DNA from: Liolophura sinensis
Taxonomy: Eukaryota > Mollusca > Polyplacophora > Chitonida > Chitonidae
NCBI RefSeq assembly: GCF_032854445.1
Contig: NC_088302.1
Coordinates: 15,247,338-15,311,337 of the forward strand
Direction: 5' to 3'
Length of the DNA stretch: 64,000 nt
This document shows positions 38,301-53,445 of the stretch, piece by piece. The stretch's first letter is position 1, and each line of letters begins with the position of its first letter. Below the pieces are notes generated by a model, which was given only the letters and a program-made list of their open reading frames with translations, did no database searches and was not told the origin of the DNA. Both the position numbers and the translations under genes were made by a program.

Positions 38301-39565
38301 CTGGGGCTGATGGTCAGTTGAGCTGATTACAAGGGAAGAGACCTTAGATATTTCACATACAATACCCCGGGGCACTGGAAGAACAGCACTGGCGAGTTTA
38401 ATTATTTCTATATAATGAATAAAACCGATACTTTCTTCATAAATATATTTACATTTTAAATCACTGGACATAACAGAAGCGCACAAGTACTGTTATCGTC
38501 GAGAAACGAAAGCTTTATTTTGATTCAATATTTCAGCATTTCGTTTAGGCATCGTCATGAGTATTACAGGAAAGTTGTCATCGGATCTACTGGATTTTCC
38601 AACTGACATCTTAATAAATCCTTTTTGTAAACAATATTTTATTAAAACAAATGAACAGGATTGACAAACATTGTCTCGCCACGTAAATTATTGTTCACAT
38701 CAAGCGCTGAATACAAGTTGACTAAATGATGTTAAATTACTGATAATAGGAATAACAAAGCAACGGTGAAAACTGTGTTTCTGGCTTATATATGTTTATA
38801 CATATACACATACGGACATACACGCACGCACACACTTACATGTACATTCAAATATATTTTAATACAACAGTGTACCTGGTCCAGCTTTGCGAGGCAATAA
38901 AGAGAGGTACGCTACAATAGAAGTGAATTAAATCACAACACTGTACCCAGCCCAGGTTTGCGGGGCAATGGAGGGGGCTACTTGACAGTGAAGGGGGCCA
39001 AGCTAAAATAAGAAGTAATCGTTAATTAAATCTTCTGGACGCAAGAATAAAGTCTTGTACCTTTTGAAATATTGCAAGGTTTTCATAAGTTGCTAATAAA
39101 TGGTTACTGTAAATAATTCTATCTGGAATAGTCTCGGTAGGTCCGAAAATGTCTAATCTATATGCTGCATACATACGACAGTTATGAAGCATTCTAAGCA
39201 TTCTTTAGTGTGATGTCCACAGGCGCAACATGCACATTCAGAAATGTGTCTTGCGAACGTGTGCTTTTAGGGAGGAACAACCCAGGTATGCTAAGCGTGG
39301 ATAATTTCAGCTTTTCTGTTAGGCCTATAGTAATATTTTGGAACCTTTAAGTAAACACAAAATCTGCCACTATATATACATAGAAAAAAAAGATATAGGA
39401 CATAATTATCACAGAAAAATATGTAAAACATGCCATATTGTGGATATGGCACTGATGGACAATTCACTCCGAGTAGCCATGTTGTAGAAGCCCTTATGAA
39501 CCTTGCCATAAGCGTCACGTGATAATTGGCTGCCACGTCAGAAAACCTATTAGCCCTCGATTGTT
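32381..39565. other. long gene-poor spacer
   Basis: Contains a G-rich run (33478-33494), a degenerate GATGAT-rich stretch (33540-33740), a G-run at 38090-38108, a palindromic CRE TGACGTCA at 36482-36489 and an 8-bp-stem hairpin (AGAGCCCT/AGGGCTCT, 36521-36541). An 86-codon frame with hydrophobic segments (34055-34315) has no recognised homology. No gene is supported. Confidence 0.45.
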
Positions 39566-39570
39566 ATTGA

Positions 39571-39800
39571 CGGGCCCAGTTAGCACAGTTGGTAGAGTGT
39601 CCGCTTCTGAAGAGGTAGATCCAGGGTCAACCCCTGATCGAGTCACACCTAAGGCTTTAACAGAGGGCGTTAATTTCTGGCTTGTCGTTCAGCATGAAGG
39701 GGATAGTGCAACTACTGGTGGACCCGTATCAGCATAATGGCTCGGGCGGTGCTGCTTACTTGCCCTCGGTAAGGCGTCTCAATGAAGCAGCACTAGATTA
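39571..39800 (+). repeat. tRNA-headed SINE (family T), 3'-truncated copy
   Basis: Head CAGTTAGCACAGTTGGTAGA, GTAGATCCAGGGTCAAC and CGAGTCACACCTAAGGCTTT; body GGATAGTGCAACTACTGGTG, CCCGTATCAGCATAATGGC and AGCAGCACTAGATTA. It stops before the conserved 3' block seen at 26.45-26.52 kb. Confidence 0.8.
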
Positions 39801-39945
39801 ATATATTCTTATATTGGAGGGACAGATATCTATGCAATAAAATGGATTTTACGGTTAGCTTTAGTTTAGCTAAGAGAGCTCCTAGGTTTTCTGATATCAC
39901 TCTAGATAGCTATAACATGGCAAAATGGGTGGCTAGGTACTGACG

Positions 39946-40007
39946 ATTAATGAGTAACAATTTTACACATTTTGTAATTAACTGGCATTTTCTGTTATAT
40001 TCATAGT
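39946..40007 (+). repeat. 62-bp direct repeat, left copy
   Basis: Identical over 62 bp to 41280-41341 (starts ATTAATGAGTAACAATTTTA, ends CTGTTATATTCATAGT). The left copy is bracketed by a 7-bp inverted pair CTGACGA/TCGTCAG (39940-39946, 40007-40013); the right copy is not. Confidence 0.95.
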
Positions 40008-40190
40008 CGTCAGATTGTTTGCTATGTACTTTGTTGACAAGCGGTGTACAATTTTTAAAAATATTTTATAACATTTGTGGAATATCACTTTATTAATTAA
40101 TTCAGCTTTAGTGGCTGACTTTATGTTCACTTTAACGTCATCTTTAAATAGTGACCTATACAAAAATCACGAAATGTGGTTGTTCTAAGC

Positions 40191-40488
40191 CAGTCATCAG
40201 CACACTCTTAGGTCAAGTGACTAGAGTACTGGGGGTGAAAACAAAGCGAATTTAACCTAGGTGAGATAGGCAATGAAGAAGATTGGAGCATAAAAAATGA
40301 AAAATATACTTTAGGTAAGAAATTCTTTGTGGAAAAGTAATCAGAATGTATTTAGTCTTCAGATATGATAGTTTCAGTGTCCAGTGTTAAGCTCTAGGAA
40401 AAGGCAAAACCAGCATTTCGCCCATTTTACTCCATCTTATTTATCACCTCCTGCTCGCTGCGAGGAACCCGGGTTCTCTAAACTATGG
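40191..40488 (+). repeat. interspersed repeat family D, copy 2
   Basis: Same-orientation match to 6632-6898, with shared ordered blocks from the GCACACTCTTAGGTCAAGTG region through GCTGCGAGGAACCCGGG. It lies between the two identical 62-bp repeats. Confidence 0.7.
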
Positions 40489-41279
40489 ATAAAGATGTTC
40501 GGCAGTGGAGGAATCGCAAGTCTGAATCAATATCAACACGGGAGCTGACAATTAACTAACCGGATCCAACTTGTTTGGGTAGAAAACATCACTTCATTAG
40601 TTTTGTACAATGTTACTTCAGACTTGTGGTCATTCCTCTAAGACTTTGGGATTTAGTCAAGAGAAAATAAGTCTGATGGTCGACGTTCGTCACAGGCTAC
40701 GACCCATGCGCATATTAATCACGCACCCGACAATCACGAACTCGACGAACGCCTTCCGAAACTAGAAAAACAACAACGCCGTTCTCATAAAGAGCTGCTC
40801 GTCACAATTAAAAGGGAAAGACATTAATCGTCTGTACAGTGGCGCAAGGGTTTGAAAAAATATATTTTGATTTAAAATGTGAAACTTTCACTTTCTCAAT
40901 CAATGACTGAAAAATATATTCGGTGAATGCTTTAGCATTGAATATTATTTCATCGAAGTTTGAAGGGGTTAAATATACAATTTAATTACAGAACAACTTT
41001 GAGAGTGATATGAAATAAAAAAAATTTAAAAGAATATTATTGGCAAGCAAATTTCCCTTCAGTTTCTTGAAGAGAATAAAAATAAAAAAAAATACTGCGG
41101 CAGGCAAAATCTCGATAATCGTGACTTGTTCGGACTCAGCACTACATCCCCTCACCCCAGCTCCGTTTTTGCACCCAAGTCAACCGAGTCAATTAACCCA
41201 TTCACACCAATTCACTGAGGTTCACAAAAACCATCGAGAGAAAATTTCCTGAAAGCGAAATTACAATTAACCCATGGAA
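40489..41279. other. spacer between the 62-bp direct repeats
   Basis: AT-rich with no coding signal; it ends at the second 62-bp copy. Confidence 0.4.
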
Positions 41280-41341
41280 ATTAATGAGTAACAATTTTAC
41301 ACATTTTGTAATTAACTGGCATTTTCTGTTATATTCATAGT
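41280..41341 (+). repeat. 62-bp direct repeat, right copy
   Basis: Exact duplicate of 39946-40007, 1334 bp downstream. The flanks differ completely, so only these 62 bases were copied. Confidence 0.95.
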
Positions 41342-41952
41342 AATTAAAACTGCTTCTAAATCCAAGTATCGATATTTCTGTCTGTACTTTCTAAACCGTG
41401 CAAAAAATCTTAACGAAATCACATTTTTGTTATACAGTAAAAGACGTAATTTTAAAAATCAGCATGTTGTGGATGAACCCAAATCTGATTTAGACATTTT
41501 ATTTGCGTTACGTTGTCACACATTATATAACTAGTCCGTCTATAGAATAATCATATACAACACTAAATACACAGCTGATTCAGATAAATATTTAACACCT
41601 TTAATGGGTTCTACGCATGTTTCTGTACTAATGAATAAACTGAAGTAACTTTCATATTATTTCTTTTTCGTTACAAAAAAGATTGTATTGGCTATTCTAT
41701 TAAATGAGAACAATACAGTGAGCATTGTTTCTCTAAAGCAAAACTAAGACCACCACACATGTCTCCACAGTAGAGTTCGTTTCAAAAGAGCTATTTTTTG
41801 GTTTGAAAAAAAAATCGAAATGTTACAACATAAACAATTTAGAAAATAAACTTAGTCCTTTTTAATGTAGCAATAACTTAATGGACTACAATTCAGATCT
41901 ATATCTGGCTTATGACCATTGATATTGGGTACTGGCCCAACTTTGTCCTTAA

Positions 41953-42316
41953 GGCCAATTTCCACAGCACGCCGCTGTAAAATCCTCGCAGCACGCTGCA
42001 AGTTACGCCCCATACGTTAATTCCACTGCGCGCCGCGCCGCACGTCTGATGTTTCCCGAACGTCCCCGATGATAAACGAGCAAGTTGTTGAGACTAGTTG
42101 GCTGTTTCCTTCAACCACACCAACAAACAGGGAACTAAAGGCCAAACGATTGTTTTGGCAAATGACTGGTTTAAAATGACGCCGCACGTCTTGGAAACAG
42201 AAACAAAGCTATCGAAGTTCGCCGCACAAAAAGCCGCGCCGCGTATAGTGCAAATGGCAATGCATAACAAGAAGCGTTCTGTTTTAAGACGTTGTGACGT
42301 GCAGTGGGAATTGGCC
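41953..42316. mobile_element. 364-bp TIR element with TTAA flanks (MITE)
   Basis: Left end GGCCAATTTCCACAGCACGC and right end, read inverted, GGCCAATTCCCACTGCACGT match over about 20 bp. TTAA directly abuts both ends (41949-41952, 42317-42320), as in piggyBac-type insertions. TTAA is palindromic, so other superfamilies are not excluded. The interior is CG-rich (GCGCGCCGCGCCGCACG) and has no complete transposase, so it is nonautonomous. Confidence 0.8.
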
Positions 42317-42320
42317 TTAA

Positions 42321-45560
<3,240 letters not shown>

Positions 45561-45571
45561 TGCATGTACAT

Positions 45572-45684
45572 TCCCCCCGGGCTCTGTCCATTTGCCTCCC
45601 ACCATATTGCTGGGCCGCCGTTGTATTAGCGAAAAATATTCTTGACGGCGTAAAACACCAATCAAATAAATAAATAAATAAATT
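45572..45684 (+). repeat. SINE-like family A, 3' half
   Basis: CCCCCCGGGCTCTGTCC, CTCCCACCATATTGCTGG, GGCGTAAAACACCAATCAAA and an AAATAAATAAAT tail. The head is absent. Confidence 0.75.
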
Positions 45685-47688
45685 TAAGTCAAAACTTGTT
45701 TCGTGGAATTGGCACAAGCATCTTATTCGTCTTGTGCCCCGATCAATTCAGTTCTGTTGCGTGTAAATCTGGTTAAAGCGACAAACACCGTATGTCTATC
45801 TTAAAACGAACTGTTTCAATAATATCTATTAAATGCTCAAGATGGTGAACCACTGAAATGGCATATCGCATTTCAGAATCCGCGATCTGTCTACTTCCCA
45901 TATCACAGCTGTGAGGGACATGCAATGTCTATTTACATCGAAATGCTCCAAATAATTATCCGTTTTCTGTCATGTGTAATAATATATAGGGTATTCATGC
46001 GCTGTTGTTGTTGGGTTCACCCGGTCAGGTTATCTACTTCTAGCAGCCGGCGCCCTTTTCGACATCTGTGTCACACCTCACAGAAAGCACCCTAAGACTC
46101 CTTATTGAGAATTATGCAAATTTCATATTGTGGATGTAAAACGCTGTCTTAGGTCAATACCGCTTGGTATTGAAACCAATATAGAGACATTGTCAATATG
46201 AATTACTATAGTACCATACAGCGTATAAAGAGTAACATTGGTGTAGCAACACTTTCTTGGCCCTATGAGTCTATGCAGAGTGTGTTGCATTATAATAGAA
46301 CTGCAATAAAGATAACAAAGCTGATCGGATATATCTTATTAGCAGTTTGCAGCATTTGCTTTTGTTTTTTTTTTTCTTCTTTTTTTTTCTTAGGCTTACA
46401 CTTCTTTAAGCAGAGGGCTACAGATGAGGACATATCGTACTACTCGCTGTAGACGCTGTTCACATCATCGCCCACACTACATTTTACCACATATACAAAG
46501 CAATAAGTGACGGACATTTAAAGCAAGTAAAGCGGGTGCCACATGGGTGATCAATCAACACCCAAGGTGCAAATTTGTCCAACATTAGCAACACTTTACT
46601 TTATCGAATTGGGAACACAAATGGTAGCTAACACCTCCTCTCTGTGGATTATTCCACCAATACTAAAAAAATAATATTCTGTTAATTTTAACAGAAAGTG
46701 TGTTGTTTGAATGATGCTAGAATGTATTCTGTTATTATAACATACTACAGTGTTATATTCAACCTAATATCTTGTTAGGACCTTGTTTCGTTCGGAATTA
46801 ATTTCGTGTTTTTATTTAATATGATCCATCGTTACTCTTCTTGTAATATAAAATGGGAATTTTATATGTCTATTTTGGTTTCACATTTTTCATCTGATAA
46901 TGCATATTGAACAGCTACTACATATAAAGAGAGCGAAAGTTATAACTATAAATATTATTGTCATGCAACCCTCTCTGCATGATAGTGGAACACGACCCTG
47001 TGACAGCTGGTCGGCCATTAGCGCGCGTGTGTCTGACTATGTATTGATTAGCTCGCCCGACCACCTGACATGAGCCAAGAATTGGCGCTAATCACCAGTT
47101 TGTCTTCCCGCAGGCACTACACGAGCGTTGTTGGCGTGCATATGCCATTATAATCAGAGTTATGAATCGAGCTCCGGATCAACCGCTCCTGTGTCGCATA
47201 TTCAGATACTATTATGGATATATTGTTATATAACTGTCCCAGATGCATTCTGGTTCTCTGCATAAGATCTGTCCAAACCAATACAGCAGCTTGTATTATA
47301 ATAATCAATTTATGTCCAGCGACTTGAAATAAACGCGCTTTTATATATAATAAGGACGCGCGTTCGCACCCAGTTCCTGCAACAGCTAACACTTGTGTTA
47401 CCAACTTTTTTTGTCGGGAGGCTTGTCAGAGCAATTAAGGCCTATTGTCTATGTACTGTGGTCTACTTAGTTCTATGTTCTTTTACTCCAAGCACAATAT
47501 GTATAGGGATTTGTGTACACGTATGATTTTGAGCATGGAGAGAAATATAAGCCTAAAAAATAAAATATCTAAAATATAAAATATTAAATCTAAATATCTA
47601 AATATAAAATAAACATCTGGATGTATAATTTGTAACTATTTTCAGTGATCCAATACAAAATTTGGAAGGCATATATATGTGCATGTAT
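45685..47688. other. spacer with one foldback copy
   Basis: Apart from the foldback family C copy at about 46660-46785, nothing is supported. Confidence 0.4.
46660..46785 (+). repeat. foldback/MITE-like family C, copy 2
   Basis: ACTAAAAAAATAATATTCTG, the palindrome TGTTAATTTTAACA, GATGCTAGAATGTATTCTGT, TATAACATACTACAGTG and TATATTCAAC, in the same order as copy 1. Confidence 0.65.
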
Positions 47689-47815
47689 ATTTATTTATTT
47701 ATTTGATTGGTCTTTTACGCTGTAGTCAAGAATATTTCACTTAAACGACGACGGCCATAATCAGTATCAGCTTATTAGTGACACTAATGGCGGGAGGACA
47801 CCGGGCCAAATGTAT
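47689..47815 (-). repeat. SINE-like family A, 3' half, minus strand
   Basis: TTTATTTATTTGATTGGTCT, TTTTACGCTGTAGTCAAGAA, TATTTCACTTAAACGACGAC and GGCGGGAGGACACCGGGCC. An insert within it includes CAGCTTATTAGTGACACT (47768-47785), which recurs exactly at 48908-48925. Confidence 0.7.
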
Positions 47816-47994
47816 ATGTTAGCCTCGATTATAACCAATGCGTTCCCAATACATAATGTAATATATATAGGATAATATAATACAAATGTGAATTAGTAAA
47901 CACCATAAAATAGTATCAGCTGTACGAGATGGTACTTCCTTACTACAATACATACGATTACTTTCCAATAATTTTAAGGTTGGATACAAATATA

Positions 47995-48192
47995 CACTCA
48001 AAAAGTTAATCTGTTAATTTTAACAGAAAGTCTTTTGTCTGAGTGATGCTAGGATGTGTTGTGCTATTGCAGCAGATTGTTTTGCTAAATATAACACACA
48101 TATTGTATTAATTCAGCACAAACACTCTATTAGACTAACGGGATACTAAGTTGAATATGACAGAGTATTGTTTTATAATAACAGAATACAGG
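47995..48192. repeat. foldback/MITE-like family C, copy 3 with inverted arms
   Basis: The left arm has TCTGTTAATTTTAACAGAAA and GTCTGAGTGATGCTAGGATG. The right arm (48150-48190) is the reverse complement of the GTATTCTGTTATTAT...ATATTCAAC block seen in copies 1 and 2. This gives the element a foldback structure and suggests copies 1 and 2 are left halves. Confidence 0.6.
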
Positions 48193-50290
48193 TAGGTCTA
48201 TGTTAGTCGCGCTTTGATCATAACAAAGCACAATTTAATGTAATAAGGACGAATGGCTACGCTCCCCGAGACTAATACTCTTCATAAAACAGATTTTTTC
48301 AAGAAATATATCTACAGATATAAGTAAAATTAAATGTATTGATAGGTTGAGAAAAACATCGTGTCAGTTAGTCTACCATGCAATCCATTACGTCTAATCG
48401 TAAACAGCATGTATGCATTATATATGACTGACCCATTGGCGACCCTAGCTGACCATTTAGTAGCGTATATTACCTAACGCATGTAGTGGAAGTCGGCTTA
48501 TTGATCGAACATTATATCTATTGTTCTGGTTGTATTACGTAACTCTGGAATCAGTGCTTATTGTACACAAGCAACAATCTACTCATGTATTGACTGAGTG
48601 TACAGTCTTGGACCATACGGCTAACGGGCTTATATTTGGTGAACATTCCATGTATGAGATAACCGTATTTTGTTCAAAGGATGATATAAATAATTAAATT
48701 TAAATTTGGGTGGCGCAGCGACTGGTATTAATACGGCTTTGCCGAGATCAGTTATTTTGATTCCCATTAACTGCCTTGAATCGTTTAAGATTAGCTTTAG
48801 GAAGACGTGGAATTTATGTAAGGCAAACTCACGGTTCAGAGCGAGATTCGCATGTTGTCACACAGGCATACCGTCTGCGGCCAAACCGGCTTTTTCATTA
48901 TACATACCAGCTTATTAGTGACACTCGTACCTTGCGCATGTTATAGGACACGTACAAAGTGTGATGGACACCGGAAATAAACTCGGCGAACAACATCTGC
49001 CCGCGTTCGACATTTCCACGCGATGACGTCACCGCATCAGAGGAAGTGCCCGGATGTAGATGTCGTCTGCCGACAGATAATTTCCTTTGCCAATCTTCGA
49101 ACTGACACAAATAAGCGAAAAACAAATCTCTTGCCCTATTGTCTGACAAGTGAGTGGGTAATCGTACTAGGGTTTTGTGTTTCGTATTTTACTGAGGTAA
49201 CTGAAACCTCTCAGTTCACATGCTTCTGTAGACAGCTATTATTAGAAACCCTTGAGATTGCGAGGAACAAAACCAGTAGTGCAGCCACTGAAAGAATGAA
49301 CGGACATCATTCTATTTCTCATTGAATAAAACTGTCAGTCATACAAAGGGATAGAAAAAAGACATGATATGACATTAATTAAGTTACATACACGTAAGGT
49401 TATTCAAGGAACACACATTGCCTCAATCTGTCCGTAACGCTAGTTGACAGTTAATACAAAATAGTACATAAGTTATCGACATTGAATGGATAAATTAATC
49501 AATCAATCACGCCATTCAAACAAATGGCCAGAAAATGCAGATAAAAATCGAGTCTGCATCGATCTCGAACTAGCATCCAAGAGACAAGACATGAGGTAAA
49601 CCAGTGGTCTCTCAAACTCAGATAAATCTTCAAACTTCGGACTCTTTTGAAATAGGGGTAGAAAAGGCCGGTTAACACTTTGTAGTACGTCTTTGCAACC
49701 ACGCGCTGTAGGCCCAATATATAATATCAGTTCAGTCATCTGGAAAGTATTTACCAATGGGTCTCAGTAGAGATTAGACACGCCTATTCCTATTAATACG
49801 CATGTCGGATTGACAACAGGCGGAGAAAAACATGTAGTTTTGTTTATACATGGCGAATAAATATAGGCCCTACATGAAATAGGTAAATTTGAATGAAATT
49901 TGGAGGAGTGATTTGAAATTTATATATCCTGAGTAAATGACTATTATTATACATTCGCTTAAGACGATATGGATCTCTTCCATCCACGTAATTACTTTTT
50001 GGACCTACTAGGTTATATGCCCCCCTCCTCCCTCAACAAAAGCCTATATGGGCTGTGTAATTGTCTTTAAGATAAACATACGAACATATGGTCTATTTTA
50101 AGGAGTATACTTCACGCTAGTTAAATCACAAACTGGAATCTTAAAAAAGTTCTGTTCCGCAAATTTTCGTTCCGACGTATGCTTAAGTAATGATTGGCTT
50201 AACAGCCATACGCAGGCTATTGCCCTCATGCAGTTTGCTGTAGTCTGGAACACAGGCTGTGTCACAAAATCCCTCTACAGAAACGCGCAT
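48193..50290. other. spacer without supported gene
   Basis: Contains a palindromic CRE TGACGTCA at 49024-49031. No exon structure was recognised. Confidence 0.4.
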
Positions 50291-50294
50291 TTAA

Positions 50295-50869
50295 AGGAGA
50301 AGAAAACTTAAATATCAAACAAATACCATTGAAAAGAGTATGCATTTTCTCGCAGGTGCATGCCATAAAAATTCTAATATGTACCTCAAGTTGATAAATA
50401 ATACCTCAAGTTGATAAGTCAGCGCCAAAATCCGCTGTGGGCGGCTCCATTTTGTCTAAGGACTAGTCCTGAAGTCTTCTGTGTTAGGAGGAGAATTGTC
50501 ATCGGAAACCGCTGAAGTGCAGTTCGTACATTTCCGATAGAATTCTTCCCAGAAAGTATCGAGCAGTACAGTTCGTTTTTTGCCTGACGATCGGGAAACC
50601 GGAATGTTGGACGAAGGTTCCGAGTTTACACGAACAAGCCGACAGTTTTAACGACTTTCACAGGCTGAAAGACAACACACCCCCGGCATAAATTACTGAG
50701 TGATAAAGATGGAGGACGCGTGGACTCAGCGATTTATGCCAGCTTTGCGGTTTTCATGCTTTATGTATATGGTGAGGAAAAATCGCAAAATTATGCAGCA
50801 GGCACCACCAGATAGACAAAAATGTGCCCTTTTCAACCTATAGTTTCATTTTTAAACTTTTCTTCTCCT
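50295..50869. mobile_element. 575-bp TIR element with TTAA flanks
   Basis: Ends AGGAGAAGAAAACTTAAA (left) and, inverted on the right, AGGAGAAGAAAAGTTTAAA. TTAA abuts both ends (50291-50294, 50870-50873). The TIRs differ from those of the 42-kb element, so it is a second TTAA family. No transposase is present. A short ATG frame with good start context (50709) sits inside it. Confidence 0.75.
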
Positions 50870-50873
50870 TTAA

Positions 50874-53445
50874 GTCCAAAATGGATGGCGTGTGGCGCAG
50901 GTGTTGGTCCATGTAAGTTACCCTATTGTCATTACAGAAAAGCCATCCAGTTAGAAATGAAAACAGCGCCTTTGACATGAAAGTTATAAATGGCCTACTT
51001 AATCTATTTAAGTTGTCGTCTCTAACAGGCAGAAGCATAAGGATAATATTAAATGGGTGCCACTATTAATCTATGACCGTACGAGCACATCTTTCGCCGG
51101 TATTCGTTTTGATAACTTGATACAGGCTCATTAGGCTCACCCGAGAAATCCAAAAAGTCTTTTACATGTCCAACACAGAATACATATACATTGACATCTA
51201 TATTTAAAGCAGAACCTTGATTATGTGACCCGGATCAGGTTCAGAATCGGATTTTGGAAACAGAAAAGAATCTTCTTTTATACATAATATATCGATATAA
51301 ACATGTATGTCTATGACGTTAGTATCATAGCGGACATTTTGTTTGTAAAATTTATGTGTGTGTAACACACCAATTCACCGCTATGGATAAAACAAACAAG
51401 TGTTTTGATTTATGTAAATGTCAGTATTATATTATAGACTTGGTCAAAGCCTCTCATTATGATATCTGTAACCTATACTTCAAAAAACGCCACGATATAG
51501 ATGACATACTACCAATCATTCTTTAGTTCAGACACCGATGAGTAATTTATTTCATTGTTAGTTAACACCAAATTCATGAAATTTTCACCTATATACGATG
51601 GCGGTCGGTTTTTAGGGTGGAAGAAACCAGAGTTTCCGGCGTAAACCACCGACATGTGGCAAGTTACTGAAGAACTTTCCTGCATGCGAAGTACGGATTG
51701 CACGTCATACATGTATTTGTGGAAGACAGGTGGTCAAGAAAGCCTCGCGTTTTCTCTGGTACAGCGTGTGTTCACAGACATCGCGGAATTTTCAGACAGG
51801 ATATGTTAAAAAAAAACACCACGTAATTTTGTATATAGGATAGGATATGTTCGTAGACACCACGTGTTCCCTGTATACACACACTTTCAAAAACACCAAA
51901 AAGATTTAAGTATCAAAACACTGATACAATAACCAAATGGATCAAATAGTCAGTTTATTCCGTTAGGCTTCAGGTGAAAATTACAACATTATTAAAAATG
52001 CGTAGAATGGGAAAGTTGACATATAATTTCCCCTGAGATACAACAAATCGAAAACTGAAATATTGATGACACAGAGATGTAACAGTGAATTCTTGACCAG
52101 ATACTATACATTACTTTACGAGCAGTAGAGGTTTCCGTTTGTCCGAATGTTCACCAGAAATATTTGATTCTTTTTTCGTGTCGCCCAACCCAATCTCTGA
52201 ATACATTGTTGTCAATATGAAGGTCTCGCGGTAATTATTGGGGTTATGCGAGAGCTTCACTCATTGACCGATCGCTAATCGTTAATGGGATATGCATACT
52301 TAGATGACGTCAGTGGATCCCCAGCTGACCGCCTCTGTGGTCAGATACGCGAATGGCGATTCCAAAGGGTCAAGCCATCACTGTAACTGTGTAGTCTTCA
52401 TCGACCGCTCTACACACCCAACATGAAGAGAAATGTGTTTTTTAGGCAGGGCGAGATAAAAAAGCCGGGGTTCTGAGAATCAGCCAAAACACTGAGGCTC
52501 TTATTCATGGAGGGAGAAAAAAGCTGGGCAAAAGATATCGTTGTGATACAAGGCGATGATACATTACCCGTAACGTCAACTTGCGGAGGCTGCGTATGAT
52601 CCAAGGCGTGTATGGGGTATTCGCCTTTCTATGCCTATCAAGCCATTCGAGTCCCAAGTGCTTTGTTTGGCAACTGGCTCGTGGAAACGAGGCGCGCGCG
52701 TGAGGCTGAAATCGATGACTCCTGAGAATATACGGTGTCGACTTCTCCCACTCTATTTGCTTAAAGCCATCATGCCGGGTGTCGACGACAAAAGTTATTT
52801 ATTGCAACCTGGTATTTAAACGATTAATTTATTTAACAAATTGTTACCAGACATGTACGAGTGTTCAATACGGTGGGGTTATTTCTGTGATAATAATAGT
52901 CAGTGTTGTGGGCGAAGCGGTTTGATATTTCTGTGTCTCTGTGTACGGCAAACTGTCAAGGGTACAAAGTACCACGTACTAAGCTTAGAGCTCAGCGGCG
53001 AAGCCCCTGTTCCGAATCACAGCTCGAGGCTAATACACAGCCACAGTTGTGTTGTCCTAAATGTTAACATTTGACTAGCAGCTAAAATTAGGTCCAAAGC
53101 AATTATGATAATTCTGGTGACTGGGATTGGAGTTTGACAACATCTGCCACTGTTCTTTAGCCGGTTTTTGCTCTGTATCAAATATACACTCATGCTGGAG
53201 GGCCGAGTGTAACACGACCATGGCGATTCCAAACGCACTGACCATGCGTCTTCTGTATGCACAGACCGCTGGCTAAAGGTCTAATTGATCCGAATTACTA
53301 GCGTATACAATAAGGTAACTGACTCCCATCACTGCCAGTCTGTGTTCACATTCGGAACCACTGGCCACTCTGCGTTAGCCTGTAATGGTCTCCAATACAT
53401 CTGACTGATGAAACTCAGGTTTTTTACTTTTCTTTCTAATTAAAG
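50874..53445. other. spacer; likely contains upstream control DNA of the next gene
   Basis: A family B fragment lies inverted at 51575-51700 (CACCTATATACGATGGCGG...GTAAACCACCGACATGTGGC). A palindromic CRE TGACGTCA is at 52305-52312. No coding exon is supported. Confidence 0.4.

Noticed and set aside
41953..42316. Transposase gene inside the TTAA element
   Set aside because: The frames there are short, run through the TIRs and show no recognised catalytic motif.
50709..50774. Apparent first coding exon with strong ATG context and a following GTGAGG donor
   Set aside because: It lies wholly inside the 575-bp TTAA-flanked TIR element and has no partner exon.
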